Part shown: positions 11,016 to 21,392 of the stretch, piece after piece | Layout of the letters: each line of letters begins with the position of its first letter | Numbering within the stretch: the stretch's first letter is position 1 | Source: Seiridium cupressi | Lineage: Eukaryota > Ascomycota > Sordariomycetes > Amphisphaeriales > Sporocadaceae | DNA: 64,000 bases | NCBI GenBank assembly: GCA_036674765.1 | Contig: JARVKI010000002.1 | Coordinates: 620,001 to 684,000, forward strand | Direction of reading: 5' to 3' | Notes under the pieces: model-generated | The model's input: only the letters and a program-made list of their open reading frames with translations | Databases searched by the model: none | Told to the model about the DNA's origin: nothing | Position numbers and translations under genes: made by a program

Positions 11016-12074
11016 TCATTGCTTCTTGGCATCCCGAGCAGCTTTGCGCAAGGCCCGATTACGGATGTCGATGTGCGCCTTGAGGTTGCCCCATCTTAAC
11101 AGTCTGCTACCAACTCCTAGAAATGTTTCGGCGGCCCAGGCCATCACAGCATGGCTCCACCATGGAGTATAGGTATCCGGCATGTATTGCCAGCTTCCTG
11201 TGCCGATCTTGCCCAAAGCAGCGCGGACAAACGGCTTGGGGCTAGTGACCAGCAAACTCGTGCGGCGTATCTTGGACATGGCTGTAGTCACCATGTAGGA
11301 GAGGCAGAGTTGAACATCGATGTCGCTAGCCTTGAGTTCGGCGGCCAATGCAGATGACCATTGCTGGAGGAAAGCCTTGGAGCCCGAGTAGGTTGCGAGA
11401 TACGGCTGAGGAGCCCAGCCACCAAAGGAACCCATGGTGAGAATAAGACCACGCTTGCGAGATTGCATGCCAGGTGCAACGATTTGGGTAACCTTCAATG
11501 TGCCCAAACAGTTTATAGTAACAATGTCCTGAAGCTCCTTCTTCTCAGTGAGCAAGAAAGGTACCGGCATACTGTGTGATTGGCCGACATTGTTGATGAG
11601 GATGCCCACATCCAACCCGTCGACCAACTTCCTCAAGGATTCGTAGTCTGCATCGTTGTCGGCACTGAAGTCCATGGCCAGGATCTTGGTTTGCAGGCCA
11701 CTGTATTTGGATTCGAGTTCTTGTGCGATTGTCTGGAGCTTGGATTGGGTTCGGGAGATGAGGACGAGGTTGAAGCCTTTCGAAGCCAGCTGTGTCGCAA
11801 ACTCCTTGCCCAGCCCATCGGACGCGCCGGTGACTACAGCCCAAGTACCCTTCTTACCGTATTTGCGAAGCTACAAGCATTGTGAGCTTACAAAGGGGCG
11901 GCTAAATTCGTTCAGTCGAGTAAAACTCACATTGGTGCCGCTCAGCACGAAGACGCTGAGAACAAATCGCAGATAACCAAGAACATGGCTGCCCACATAC
12001 AGAGCTCCAATGCCAGCAAATGCCCATTGGACAGGCTGTGGCACATTGGCCACAATGTCGTTGAAGCTCGTCAT
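11016..12074 (-). CDS. IFA38: Very-long-chain 3-oxoacyl-CoA reductase (KAR), 332 aa
   Basis: Two exons: 12074-11931 (48 codons) and 11870-11016, with a 60-nt GT-AG intron (11871-11930). This ER enzyme uses NADPH to reduce 3-ketoacyl-CoA in the fatty acid elongation cycle that feeds sphingolipids. Residues about 17-45 form a hydrophobic N-terminal anchor. The short-chain dehydrogenase signature follows: TGASDGLG at 62-69 for cofactor binding, NNVG at about 141, and the catalytic Ser196, Tyr209 and Lys213 (YSGSK). The C-terminus is lysine rich (ARDAKKQ), resembling but not exactly matching a dilysine ER-retrieval signal. Length and N-terminal anchor fit the KAR family rather than soluble reductases. 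It is divergently transcribed from ERG28, sharing a 442-bp promoter. Confidence 0.93.
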
Positions 12075-12516
12075 GCTGTCGATTTAGGCCTTTATTGAAG
12101 ATTCCGGTCGTTGGTGCCGAGGCCACTTGATTTGCATGAGAAGTTGCCCGAAACCCAGAAGTAAGACGAAGGTCAAGCTTGGTCGCGATTCAGAAATGTT
12201 GGGGCCGCGGGCGGGTTGTGAGACCAAAAAGTTCAGTGTGGGGCAAGTTCCTGATACCTACAGCTGCTGCAACCAATCGTTCACCGAGAGACCCTGAAAA
12301 GGGGACAGGGGTAAGCTTTCAGTCGCAAAACCCCTGGTCCTGTCCCAATAGGTCTGGCGTCAGTCGATTTCTCGTCGCTGAAGTCAGTCCAGCACAGCGT
12401 CTTCACGTACGATTCTTCCCAACGTATAGACACCCACTCAAGTCAATTGAGTCCGTAAAGTGCATCCCAATTCTCGAAATTCACCTGGATAATCACATTC
12501 TATTTGCCGAGCCAAG
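12075..12516. promoter_or_regulatory. Shared divergent promoter, KAR and ERG28
   Basis: The 442 bp separate the start codons of the two head-to-head genes. A CCAAT pentamer lies at 12273-12277. I did not find a recognisable sterol regulatory element. The location is direct; shared control is an inference from the arrangement and from both products acting in ER lipid metabolism. Confidence 0.6.
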
Positions 12517-13096
12517 ATGGATGCTCTCAAGGCATATCTGCCGCCAGGCGATGGCTACCTTCCTTACTATATGTTTACTGTGAGCTTTCCTTGAGGTTGC
12601 GTACCACGAGAACCACTTCTGATCACATTTCTAGCTCTCCGTGATCGCAGTCGGCAACTCGATGCAGAATTACCTGACTCTCCACTACTCCCGACGATTC
12701 TACAACGGTCAATTCATCGCAAATCCCTCCTTGCCTCCCAAGACCTCAACATTTAATCCCGAGGACTCAACCGACAAAGTCATTCCCGTCGCATCCGCCA
12801 ATATCAAACCAGGCAGTACAACTTTCGATCAGGTTACACCCCTTGCAGGACGGCTCTTTGGTACCTATACACTGATTTCGGCCATCGTGAGGTTGTATGC
12901 TAGCTACCATTTGGATACGGAGCCAGTATACATGATGGCCCTGTGGACCTACCTCGTCGCACTGGGACATTTCGTCAGTGAAGGCCTTGTGTTTAAGAGC
13001 TACTACCTTGGAGGACCGCAATCGCTGCCGTTGTTCTTCGCAACGACGGGAACGGTCTGGATGCTCGCACAAAAGGGGTTCTACGTCCAGGCATAA
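12517..13096 (+). CDS. ERG28: Ergosterol biosynthesis scaffold protein Erg28, 174 aa
   Basis: Two exons: 12517-12579 (21 codons, MDALKAYLPPGDGYLPYYMFT) and 12635-13096, separated by a 55-nt intron with GT donor, CTGATCAC branch-like motif and TAG acceptor. Erg28 is a small ER membrane protein that tethers the C-4 demethylation enzymes (Erg25, Erg26, Erg27) of sterol synthesis. The hallmark stretch LSVIAVGNSMQNYLTLHYSR begins exon 2, and RLFGTYTLISAIVRLYASYH lies in the middle. Four hydrophobic segments are visible, as in the family. Its length is slightly above yeast Erg28 because of the N-terminus and a loop near residues 50-75. It is divergent from the ketoacyl reductase. Confidence 0.95.
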
Positions 13097-14382
13097 TGTC
13101 AGGGCTTGGCTAGAGACCTGTAACAACAGCAGAACTGAAATCCCATATAGAAATACGATTCCGGAGTGCTTCAAGTAGATTCGAATAGATTCTGAAGCAG
13201 TTGGTCACGATGCCCCAAGGCTCGGAAGTGATACATAAATATAACTAATATAATTAATTTAATCCTTGACAGCAATATCTTTTAAATGGGCAGTCAATAT
13301 AACCCTTGTTTACTTTAGAGGCCACAAACGCTTGTAGGCATGGTCTAGACCGATCAATTGAATATGGTAAAGGACTTCATTGCCTCTTGGATATCTGATA
13401 GGAGTCATGTCTTGCAAGCACTGGATTAAGGCAACAATCCGTATGGGAGCCTCACTTTAGTTGTACGTGATTTATAGCGCTGACTTTCACTTGTCATATT
13501 ATATGACCCATTTTACACCGTGGTAAGTCGTTAGTGGTTGGAATATTATCGTGAAGTTGACCAAAGTCATGTCTTAGTCGATGTGTTACTCTTTATTTTC
13601 TTTGCCGATAGATAATTTGTGCTCTGAAATCCTACCGAATAAAGAACAAATATGCGAATGTATTGTAGAGTTAAAGTGAATCTTAATGAAAGTACAAGTA
13701 ACTGTGTATCTAGATATCCCATAAGGTCTTAGGCTTATTTGCCAGCAGACTTGTACATGTTGTCTTGCAAGCCTCATCTCTTTGTATTTTTGTAGGATAA
13801 GAACGTTATATAATTGTGACTGGTTCTCTAGAGAAGGACAAAAAGAGCAATAACAAGCGTCCAAGGGCACAAGGCTGTAGTGGTATACCGTGAATTTGCA
13901 ATTTTTGGAGGACATGTATAGTGAACATAGATTATATCAAAATATGTCTTTTGGAAATGATGATAACATTAATTGAGCGTCACTCCCGAGCTCGGGGAGG
14001 ATATAATAGATATGTAAATGGCTGCTGCTTCTGCCTATCCTTGATGGTCGAATCTCTGTTGGGGTCCCTTCTACTCAAGACGCATCTAAGTATGTATAAT
14101 GATCAAGCACCATGTATTTGAAAGACGGAAGCTCAGGAGCTTTAACGTGATTTTGGTGAACGGTCCACACCTGGCCTCTCCCGCCGTGTGATTGTGGCTC
14201 CGTCTCGCTATCCAAGCCGCCGCACATTTAAACACCACCACCAGTACACCTCTGTAAGATCAGTCCACGTCGACGCCCTCAATCTCCCTCTATTCCTTAA
14301 CGACTACAAGCGTCCCAAGCTCCGTAACACACGTTACTTAGGCCGTTTTAAACAGAGCTATCTCAACAAATCCGTTAAATAC
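13097..14382. other. Intergenic, AT-rich, nothing recognised
   Basis: About 1.3 kb downstream of ERG28. The AT-rich composition and the short frames give no support for a protein gene. It contains the ERG28 3' region at its left end and leads into the tRNA-like element at its right end. Confidence 0.5.
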
Positions 14383-14539
14383 GGCTGGGTGGTGTAATGG
14401 CAGCATACTGGGTTGGACTTCGTGGTCTTCAATTCATTTTCCTATGTTGGACTTCGGTCCGTGATCCAAGGTACCTTAATAATCCTGGAGCTCCCACGAA
14501 TAAGACTCAAAGATGGAGGTTCGAGTCCTCCCCTGGCTT
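14383..14539 (+). tRNA. tRNA-like Pol III gene or pseudogene with a long internal insert
   Basis: An A-box-like motif (TGGTGTAATGG, 14390-14400) matches the tRNA consensus TRGYNNARNNG, and a B-box (GGTTCGAGTCC, 14518-14528) lies in a perfect 5-bp T-stem (GGAGG/CCTCC). The 5' end GGCTGGG (14383-14389) can pair with CCTGGCT (14532-14538) as a 7-bp acceptor stem using three G-U wobbles. A D-arm (GTGT...GCAT) is recognisable, and T-rich sequence suited to Pol III termination follows from 14544. The interval between D-arm and T-arm is about 80 nt too long, so a large intron or an insertion is present. TTGGACTTCG occurs twice inside it (14413, 14447). I cannot fold a convincing anticodon arm, so no isotype is given. 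A tRNA pseudogene or SINE head is equally possible. Confidence 0.45.
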
Positions 14540-15785
14540 TCAATTTTTCTTTTCTTTTTCTTTCTTTTCTTTTTCCCTTCCTTCCCTCTGCCCCCTCTCT
14601 AGGATCAGAATAACAGAATAATCGATAATATATAATCAGCCAAGACTCCGATTATTTTATTACTAAAATCATTTCTTTAGTATTAAACTAAATCCTACCT
14701 CTTCGTTATAACCTTAACTAAATAAATTATTATATGACAGCAGTTATATATGTTAAATTAAAATATCTATTGAATAATATTCTTTGTCTACCGAGTTTAC
14801 CATATCCACCATTTTAATTTGTATTGATATCGTATTTCTAGCATCAAGATATACTTGTATTCTAGCTGTATGAGAATATGTCTTCATGTCCTCTTATCCA
14901 TACGAAGTGCGGCAATCCTCCCCAGCTTACAAAGATACTCCAGACAAATGACAGGTTGCCTTCGCCTTCACCTTACATCTTGTCGTTACCTAAGTCGCTG
15001 GCGGCAGTCAAGCTCAGCAGCACTTCAATATGTCATGCTTTCCAGGCCATCCAGTTCATAATCAAATATTGCCGCACTGCCTACTTGTCGCGCTTGCTGT
15101 CTTGCCATGGCAGATAGCGCTCCCTGCAGCATTACAGCTATCGTTGTCACCGCGCTCTTGGCCTTTTGCTTGGAGAAAATTCAGAGGATGGTCACTGCGG
15201 TCTTTTCATCGAAGACATTACCATATCTAACCCCATTCCCATATAGCCAGGTTTCGGGCGATGATGTTATCCCTCAAGCGTCCACTGTATAACTCTTTCC
15301 CGCACACACGATAGACCACCTCGGCACAGCGATCGGTTCTAATGTGTAGCAGTAAGTGAGCAGTCTCACTAATGATGAAATCGAGAAACATGGTGGTGCG
15401 AGAGCTCATATTGGCATGTGTGGTGTTGACGACGAGCTTTTGGCGGGGATTCGGGCATACGAGGTATTCGCTTGGTCGAACGATTTTACAAAATGCGAAT
15501 GCCGGACGATGGTTGGGACATATATTGGCGACTATAAAACACAACCAGGCCTAGTACAGGCATGATACGACGCTACTCTGACAACGCAATATGACTCCAG
15601 GAGGAAACACATTCGTGCTACCAATGCTGTTAATGCCACCAATTGAGAAGGGTCTCTAGGACAAACAAATATGTACTACCGATGTCCGTTTTGAACGACA
15701 ATACTATTAGTCATGCCATGTATCACTCTTATGAACTCCCTTTGTCGGACTCCTCGCTGATATCCAGTTTTACTCCCATTTTATT
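14540..15785. other. Intergenic, pyrimidine tract then AT-rich
   Basis: A CT-rich tract (about 14545-14605) follows the tRNA-like element. After it comes AT-rich sequence to about 14860 and mixed sequence up to the 3' end of the uridylyltransferase gene. No credible frame or RNA gene is seen. Confidence 0.5.
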
Positions 15786-17098
15786 CTACAACTTCTTCCT
15801 ATACAACTCTCCTCCACAACCCCTCAACCTCGCAGCAGCTTGTTCAGGAGTGATGTCCCTCTGGGGTTCAGCCATCAACTCGTAACCGACCAGGAACTTC
15901 TTGACCGTCGCTGATCTCAATAAGGGCGGGTAGAAGTGCATGTGAAGGTAGCTGTTCTCCACTTCCTCCTCGCTACCTTCCAGCGGTGCTTGATGGATAC
16001 CCGAGCTATATGGAAAGCTAGTTTCGAATAGGTTGTCGTAGCGTCTTGTCACCTCGTGAATCGCTTCGGCAAACTGAAGACGCTCGTCGGCAGTCAAGTC
16101 AACCAGGGCGCGCGCGTGGCGCTTGGCAATGATTGTGACCTCAAATGGCCACACGGCCCACCAAGGACAAACAACCAGGAAGGAGTCGTTCTGCCAGACG
16201 ACGCGCTCCTTCTTTTCCGTCTCCAGCTTCACGTAGTCCTCGAGGAGGTGGCGCCCGCCGTGCTCGGCGCGGTACTTGGTCATTTGTGCCACCTCGGCGG
16301 CTGGCTCTTCGGGAAGTGTACTTGTAGTCCAGATCTGGCAGTGAGGGTGCGGGTTGGAGCAGCCCATGGCGGCGCCTTTGTTCTCGAAGATCTGCATGTA
16401 ACGCAATTGCTCCTTGGGCAGCGGGGGCGTAATCTCAGCTGGCGCATCTTGCGATAAGAGATCGAGTTTCGCAGCGACTGATGATAGCGGGTTCGCAGAA
16501 GAGAGATGCGACGCATAGATTCGAGTCCATGTGTTGATGATGGGGACCGTCTCGGCGGGAGTCATGTCGGGTAGTGTCAGGTGGTGCTTGGGCGAAAAGG
16601 TCAGGACATAACATTTGCCCTTGACGCCTTCGGCGCGGAGGAGGGAGGAAGAAAGATCTAGTGCTATTAGTTTGCCGTATACTCGCGCGTGCGGGTGTTC
16701 CTACCATCGCTTGAAACATCGGCCTCGTAATCTGCTTGCTCCTCCTTCACGGCGCTATAGTCATTCACGAAAGCAAAGTTCACTTTGTAATCCGGGTTTT
16801 GTTCTCCTCCTGCTCTGGAGTTGCGCGGGCATAAGTAGCACTGCGATGGTCAGTAATGTAGCGAAACGGACCACGGTGCGCAGAGGTACTTGCCTTTGGA
16901 TCATACTCAGGGAGATCAATAACACCGGGCCCCTCCTGGGCACCTCTATGCTGGGCATCAGCATTACAATAATCCGTACCTTAGGTCCCGCACTTACTGC
17001 CATGGTCTCTTCGTTCTGTGAGGTGATACTAGCAGCCAAGAGCCCCTCAAAGGGTTAAAGCGACGATGGGAAATGTCATCGAGGACCTTGTCAGGCAT
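15786..17098 (-). CDS. GAL7: Galactose-1-phosphate uridylyltransferase, 386 aa
   Basis: Four exons: 17098-16998, 16945-16894, 16840-16705 and 16657-15786. Introns are 52, 53 and 47 nt; the second (16841-16893) has a GC donor (AAG|GCAAGT) with TACTGAC branch and CAG acceptor. The enzyme is the second step of the Leloir pathway, exchanging UMP between UDP-glucose and galactose-1-phosphate. The N-terminus reads [20 protein letters not shown] and continues into the SPHR motif. Zinc ligands Cys52 and Cys55 (CYLC) and the active-site triad HPHCQ (His200-His202) are present; His202 is the expected uridylylated nucleophile. The glycine usual in HPHGQ is Cys here. Length fits the class I GalT family. 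Two CreA-like sites lie upstream. Confidence 0.95.
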
Positions 17099-17915
17099 GG
17101 TGGGTGGTTGGAGATTAGGTATACTTGACGTCGAGGAATTTGAAAGCAACAAGATATGAGGGCAAATAATATATGTACAGTATTAATAGAATATGTGACA
17201 GAAATATTTGCCTCGCTTCAAACATCGCAGCAACATTGAACCCGCTACCCGAACGCGGTCCGGATAATGGCGGGGTATCTCACACCACCTGAACCGTCAT
17301 GGCGGGGTTACGAGCAATAGAGTCGCTAGATTTAAGCTCATCGTGAGCTTCAACGCTAAATGGTACACGGGAAAAAAATAAAAGGCCGAGCCGGTAGCTT
17401 CGCTTATGTTATCGCGCTTTATTTTTGCAGCTAACCTATGACGTTGCGGTCTAATAAGGCTGCTGCTCAAAGAAGAATAGGTATTGTGGATAGCTGCAGG
17501 GGCTCGCAATACATATACACCCCGAGCATGCTGTTTATAATCCCGCATATTTCATTGTCGAGCGACACCAGAAGAAGCCAATCCTCTTCGCGTAGAAAAA
17601 CACTTCGGTGGCACTGATTGCATAAAGAACCGAACCTTTGTCCAGGCCCAGGACAGGTCTGAGGTTCCATTGACGATAGTCGATAGCAGCTACGCGGTGA
17701 TTAAATTGAAATTATGCCCTGATCAATACGATAAAGAGATTCCTGTCTGATTGTTCAAATCAACATCGACCATTAGTGAGAACCTTGGAGATGGACCAAG
17801 ATTACACCTCACTGACCAATATTTCAAATGCACCTCATACAGCTGGTGTCGTTCTCGAATTTGACATTGTTGTACATGCTGTCGACGAGAACTTGTGTAG
17901 GAACCGGAAAAAAGA
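17099..17915. other. Intergenic between GAL7 and the 2EXR gene
   Basis: About 820 bp containing the GAL7 promoter on its left side and the 3' region of the next minus-strand gene on its right. Apart from the CreA-like pair nothing is recognised. Confidence 0.5.
17270..17307. promoter_or_regulatory. Two CreA-like sites upstream of GAL7
   Basis: GCGGGG occurs at 17270-17275 and 17302-17307, each within TGGCGGGGT, 172 and 204 bp upstream of the GAL7 start. They fit the CreA/Cre1 carbon-catabolite repressor consensus SYGGRG, which acts best as paired sites. Glucose repression of GAL7 through them is an inference. Six-base motifs arise often by chance, but the pairing and extended identity help. 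Confidence 0.35.
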
Positions 17916-18914
17916 CTACCAATGCCTGTATTGGTGATCTGGGCCTACAAGCATGACTACAGCCTTGAATTGGGGAATTGATGGAGCCCATTCTTTTACC
18001 CAGGGATGTTGGTAATTGAGAATCAAACCGTCTTCATCGATGGGCGGATTGTCCTGGTCCTCTGGTTCCAGAGGATACCGATATTGTACGAGGGTAAGCC
18101 ACTTGGATCGGACGATGCTTTTTAACTCTGTCCAATTGCAAGTAAACCTTCCAAACACGTTTGTTTTGGCACCCACGTCGTACATTGCAACGGCATGTCT
18201 CCATTCCTTGGATGCCCCAGGCTGGCTTCCAAGTACACTGTCCACGAATCTAACGTGATTCAAATCTTCGACATCGACCGCAAATGGTGTGATAGCATTC
18301 AGATGCTCCGAGAGGACCGAACAAGCTAGTTGGTCCGGGACTACCGTCGTTTGATGGAGAGATATGGAATCGAGTTGAAGGTGAAACCAGAAGTGGTCAA
18401 ACAGAAGGCACCGGTCGTCTATTTCGGCATAAGGAACAATGACCCTTTTGATAGGCCCGACGAGCTTTTCTAATGTCTCGATACTCTGGGCGTCGAACCG
18501 ATCAATAGCACTGGAGGCAAAGTAAATGTCGTCTTGGGACGGGTCGAAGTATGCCCACAACGAGGAACCCCAACCAGCCTTGGGCCTTCGGTGATAATAA
18601 TAATCTTCAGTCTCCAGAGCCCAAGGATCTGTTCTTGCATCCCGTCGTCGCTGCCACTCCCCGGAAGCTTGCTTGTAACTGCTCAGAACTACGTCTCGTG
18701 ACTCATGGCATACCCGTGTAGTATGCCCCAGGTCGACGCTGACGCGAAAGTTCCGATTTTCTCTAAATGGCACGGGCTTGTCCACCACGAAGACCTTGCG
18801 TTGGCGGGGCACAGCTCTCCAGATCATCAGCCGAATCTCGAGAGGAAGATCTTGGAACCGGGGGAATTCCTCCAATTGAGATACATGTTCATGGCTCGTT
18901 TCAGCAGTAGCCAT
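17916..18914 (-). CDS. 2EXR domain protein, 332 aa
   Basis: A single-exon gene; the ATG at 18914 gives MATAETSHEHV (the frame extends upstream only through a TTG). Residues 17-33 (FPRFQDLPLEIRLMIWR) are the F-box-like 2EXR motif, and TTRVCHESRDVVL follows at the usual distance, as in this large family of filamentous-fungal proteins. The family has no established biochemical role; members are numerous, fast evolving and often near heterokaryon-incompatibility or effector-like genes. The remainder resembles other 2EXR proteins in length and composition, with no membrane segment or signal peptide. It opens an accessory-looking stretch that runs to about 24.1 kb. Confidence 0.85.
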   Translation of the reverse strand: MATAETSHEHVSQLEEFPRFQDLPLEIRLMIWRAVPRQRKVFVVDKPVPFRENRNFRVSVDLGHTTRVCHESRDVVLSSYKQASGEWQRRRDARTDPWALETEDYYYHRRPKAGWGSSLWAYFDPSQDDIYFASSAIDRFDAQSIETLEKLVGPIKRVIVPYAEIDDRCLLFDHFWFHLQLDSISLHQTTVVPDQLACSVLSEHLNAITPFAVDVEDLNHVRFVDSVLGSQPGASKEWRHAVAMYDVGAKTNVFGRFTCNWTELKSIVRSKWLTLVQYRYPLEPEDQDNPPIDEDGLILNYQHPWVKEWAPSIPQFKAVVMLVGPDHQYRHW

Positions 18915-19279
18915 TTCTATACTTAACAAGACTCGCAGGGCAACGGAATGATGAGCTCGGTAGACAAAGTCTTTCGTCTTCGATGAACGTTCTCCATAGG
19001 AAGGCGCGGAAGTTCAAGCTTTTTAGTATCAACAGCAGTGAGGTTAACCTTAGCTCGCTAGAACCCCACGTGACTTTTCAGGACCATGTCGAAACAATCA
19101 AGGGCCGCTGTTCAAGATATACAAGGCATACAACGGTACAATGTAGCCTGTTTTGTCAGATAGAGACATCAATGGATGACCTAGGCAACTGAAAAGCGTA
19201 TGCCAGCTGTATTTAGGCTTCAGTTGACTAGCTGCTTTTCCACAATTCACACCACGGCCACCCATCACTCTTTTGCCCA
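18915..19279. other. Intergenic, 2EXR gene promoter
   Basis: 365 bp between the 2EXR start and the 3' end of the next minus-strand gene. It should carry the 2EXR promoter. No motif is convincing, apart from a single CACGTG at about 19068. Confidence 0.45.
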
Positions 19280-20407
19280 TCAGACCTTGTCGCTCCAGGG
19301 CATGTTCTCTAACTCTTCGTGTGATATGAAGTTCCCCTGGTTATAGTTCGAAACCATTCCGTTTCCAGCCTCCTCCATTGCCAAGTATCCGGGCGCACAT
19401 CTCTCAATAGCTTCTATCCAGAGATCAATGTCCGCGTTGGTGATGTAAGCTGCTTTCGATTCAAGGATATCCAGTATAGGATCCTCCATATTTACACTAA
19501 TGATTTGGTTAACAAGGTACATGGCCGACCATTGCAGAGCCGCACAGACGAAACTGACCGTAGAAATCTTGAATCCCCTCTGAACAAGTCGCTATCAACG
19601 ATCTCCTTGACCAGCCAGCCCAGAACCGACATCATCGTATATGAGTCCTTCATCAACACTGGCCAGACTCGACCTTGGCATATGATTTGTCCATTGTTTT
19701 CTATATGACACAGTAATGCCAGCCCTGTCTCCAACGCTTCTTGGTCCACGAATAAGTGTGTGCTCCGCCAACTATGGCATACAACAGTCCCGCTGGTTGT
19801 CATTGCCATATGGCTGAAATCCGCTCTTTCGATATAACACCAACTCAAGAAAATTTGAGGTGTGAGAGGATTGGGACCTGCGGGATTAGGTTCTAGGACT
19901 GCCGCTTCGCCGTCGGCCTTGCCGAACAGGAAGCCGTCATCTCCATCTAAAGAATACAACATGATGCGCATTTTAGTCCACAATGCCTTATTTCGTGCGC
20001 TCAAAGGCCGAGGCATGATGCAATTGATGAGCTTTATATCCTCCGTGCTCTGTGCATCTCTGAGCTGTCCCGGAAACCATGATTCCTTGGCTCGGACTGG
20101 TGCGCGATTCTGATACGCATCACGTTCCGTCTGGTGCATGGAAGCCCATTGTTGAACCAGTGCCCGCCGTTGCTTTGCCTCAAACGCATCATCTTTCTCG
20201 CTCGAGCTACGGGCCACACATGTCTCCTGGTCATATCAGTAACTCGGAGCAATTTTGTTCGAATTTCAAGCTACGGGAAATCCTTTTTACCTCGAGAAAC
20301 AATTGCCAACCTTTGATCTCTTCTTTGATGGAGCCAAGTATGGGTTCGGGATGGAACTTGACGTTTTCCGGTATCCCACCTGGCCAGTACCTCGCTGAGT
20401 CTACCAT
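19280..20407 (-). CDS. Orphan protein with HMG-box-like N-terminus, intact paralogue, 333 aa
   Basis: Three exons: 20407-20291, 20226-19559 and 19496-19280. Introns are 64 nt (20227-20290) and 62 nt (19497-19558). The second join is supported by the equivalent splice in the neighbouring paralogue. The N-terminus contains YWPGGIP, then GWQLFLE at the end of exon 1. Exon 2 opens with ETCVARSSSEKDDAFEAK, and LVQQWASMHQTERDAYQNRA follows. The order aromatic-rich first helix, basic segment, W-x-x-M-x-x-x-E-R-x-x-Y-x-x-x-A resembles an HMG box, by pattern only. The rest (PNPAG..., W...H..., a C-terminal acidic segment with APGYLAMEEAGNGM) is shared with the broken copy at 21.4-22.5 kb. I do not recognise the family. 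Confidence 0.7.
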
Positions 20408-21392
20408 TGCACACGCCCGCCTCGGTTAAGATTGAAGATTGACTCACTTGTTTGAGGAGTTCGACGGCTTAGGTATATGCGCCATTGGAGCGGGCCTGAT
20501 GGGTCCATAGAGACACTCTAATCAATAAATGTCAGGCAGCAGGTCAACTTGTGAAGATCTAGCCCCTTTGGGTAAGAGCCAATGCTCCTGCTATGATCCT
20601 CGACCTCTTGAATTCCTCTACTCTGCATGGAGAGTCAGGGACGATATGGCACGGAAGAAAAGATCCCAGGCTCCGCTTTTATGTTAATGTTGGCCTCGAA
20701 TTGTCTGTCAGGGTAAAATCGCGAATAAGTACAGCAAACCATTTTTAGTAAATAATGCATCCGCTTTGGAGTTCTGACTATCACTTTCATGGCAAATTGT
20801 CATTGGCAATCGGCAATCGGCAATCGACAATCGGCAATAGATGACTCTACATCAGTTCTTGAAAGGCGAATGCCGTCGCTAAAGTAGTTTCATTGAATGG
20901 TTAAATTCGTGACAAATAAGGTTGCGATATGGCTCTTGATTTACTATGAAAGTATCAATCTTCAACTAAGCTTAGGATCTCGTCCAAAAAGAAATCGCAC
21001 CGTGAATAATCATCACTTCCCAAATGCAGGTAAGGACGAAACGCGAACATGATTGGGAAATCGCATCCTAAACATGTGCCGTTGGACTTGAAGTTTAGCT
21101 TAGTGTAAACACGTTACTTAAATTATGGGAACTATATCACCTGCCGGCGTGTCCGCTGGCCCGTAGCTAACAGGACTTAATGTTCAACCCTCTCTGGTAT
21201 ATATATTCTGTGCGAAACCGTTGAAAAGTCCATCAGTAGAGTTTGCGCATTCATCAGCGTTGCTGTCCTCCCTACAAATATCACCTTGGCATAAGCTTAG
21301 AGGTTCATCCACAAGCCACCAAACATTTGTGAATTGTATCAATTCTGCTTAGCGTATTTGACCAACTTGAGGCCTTTTATGCGTATAAGCTC
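20408..21392. other. Intergenic between the two paralogues
   Basis: About 985 bp. It includes a five-copy heptamer repeat at 20805-20839 and otherwise no gene. It should contain the promoter of the intact paralogue immediately left of it. Confidence 0.5.
20805..20839 (+). repeat. Tandem heptamer (GGCAATC), five copies
   Basis: Five head-to-tail copies of GGCAATC; the fourth has A for G at position 2 and the last ends in A. It is a simple minisatellite in an intergenic stretch and likely to vary in copy number between strains. Confidence 0.85.
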
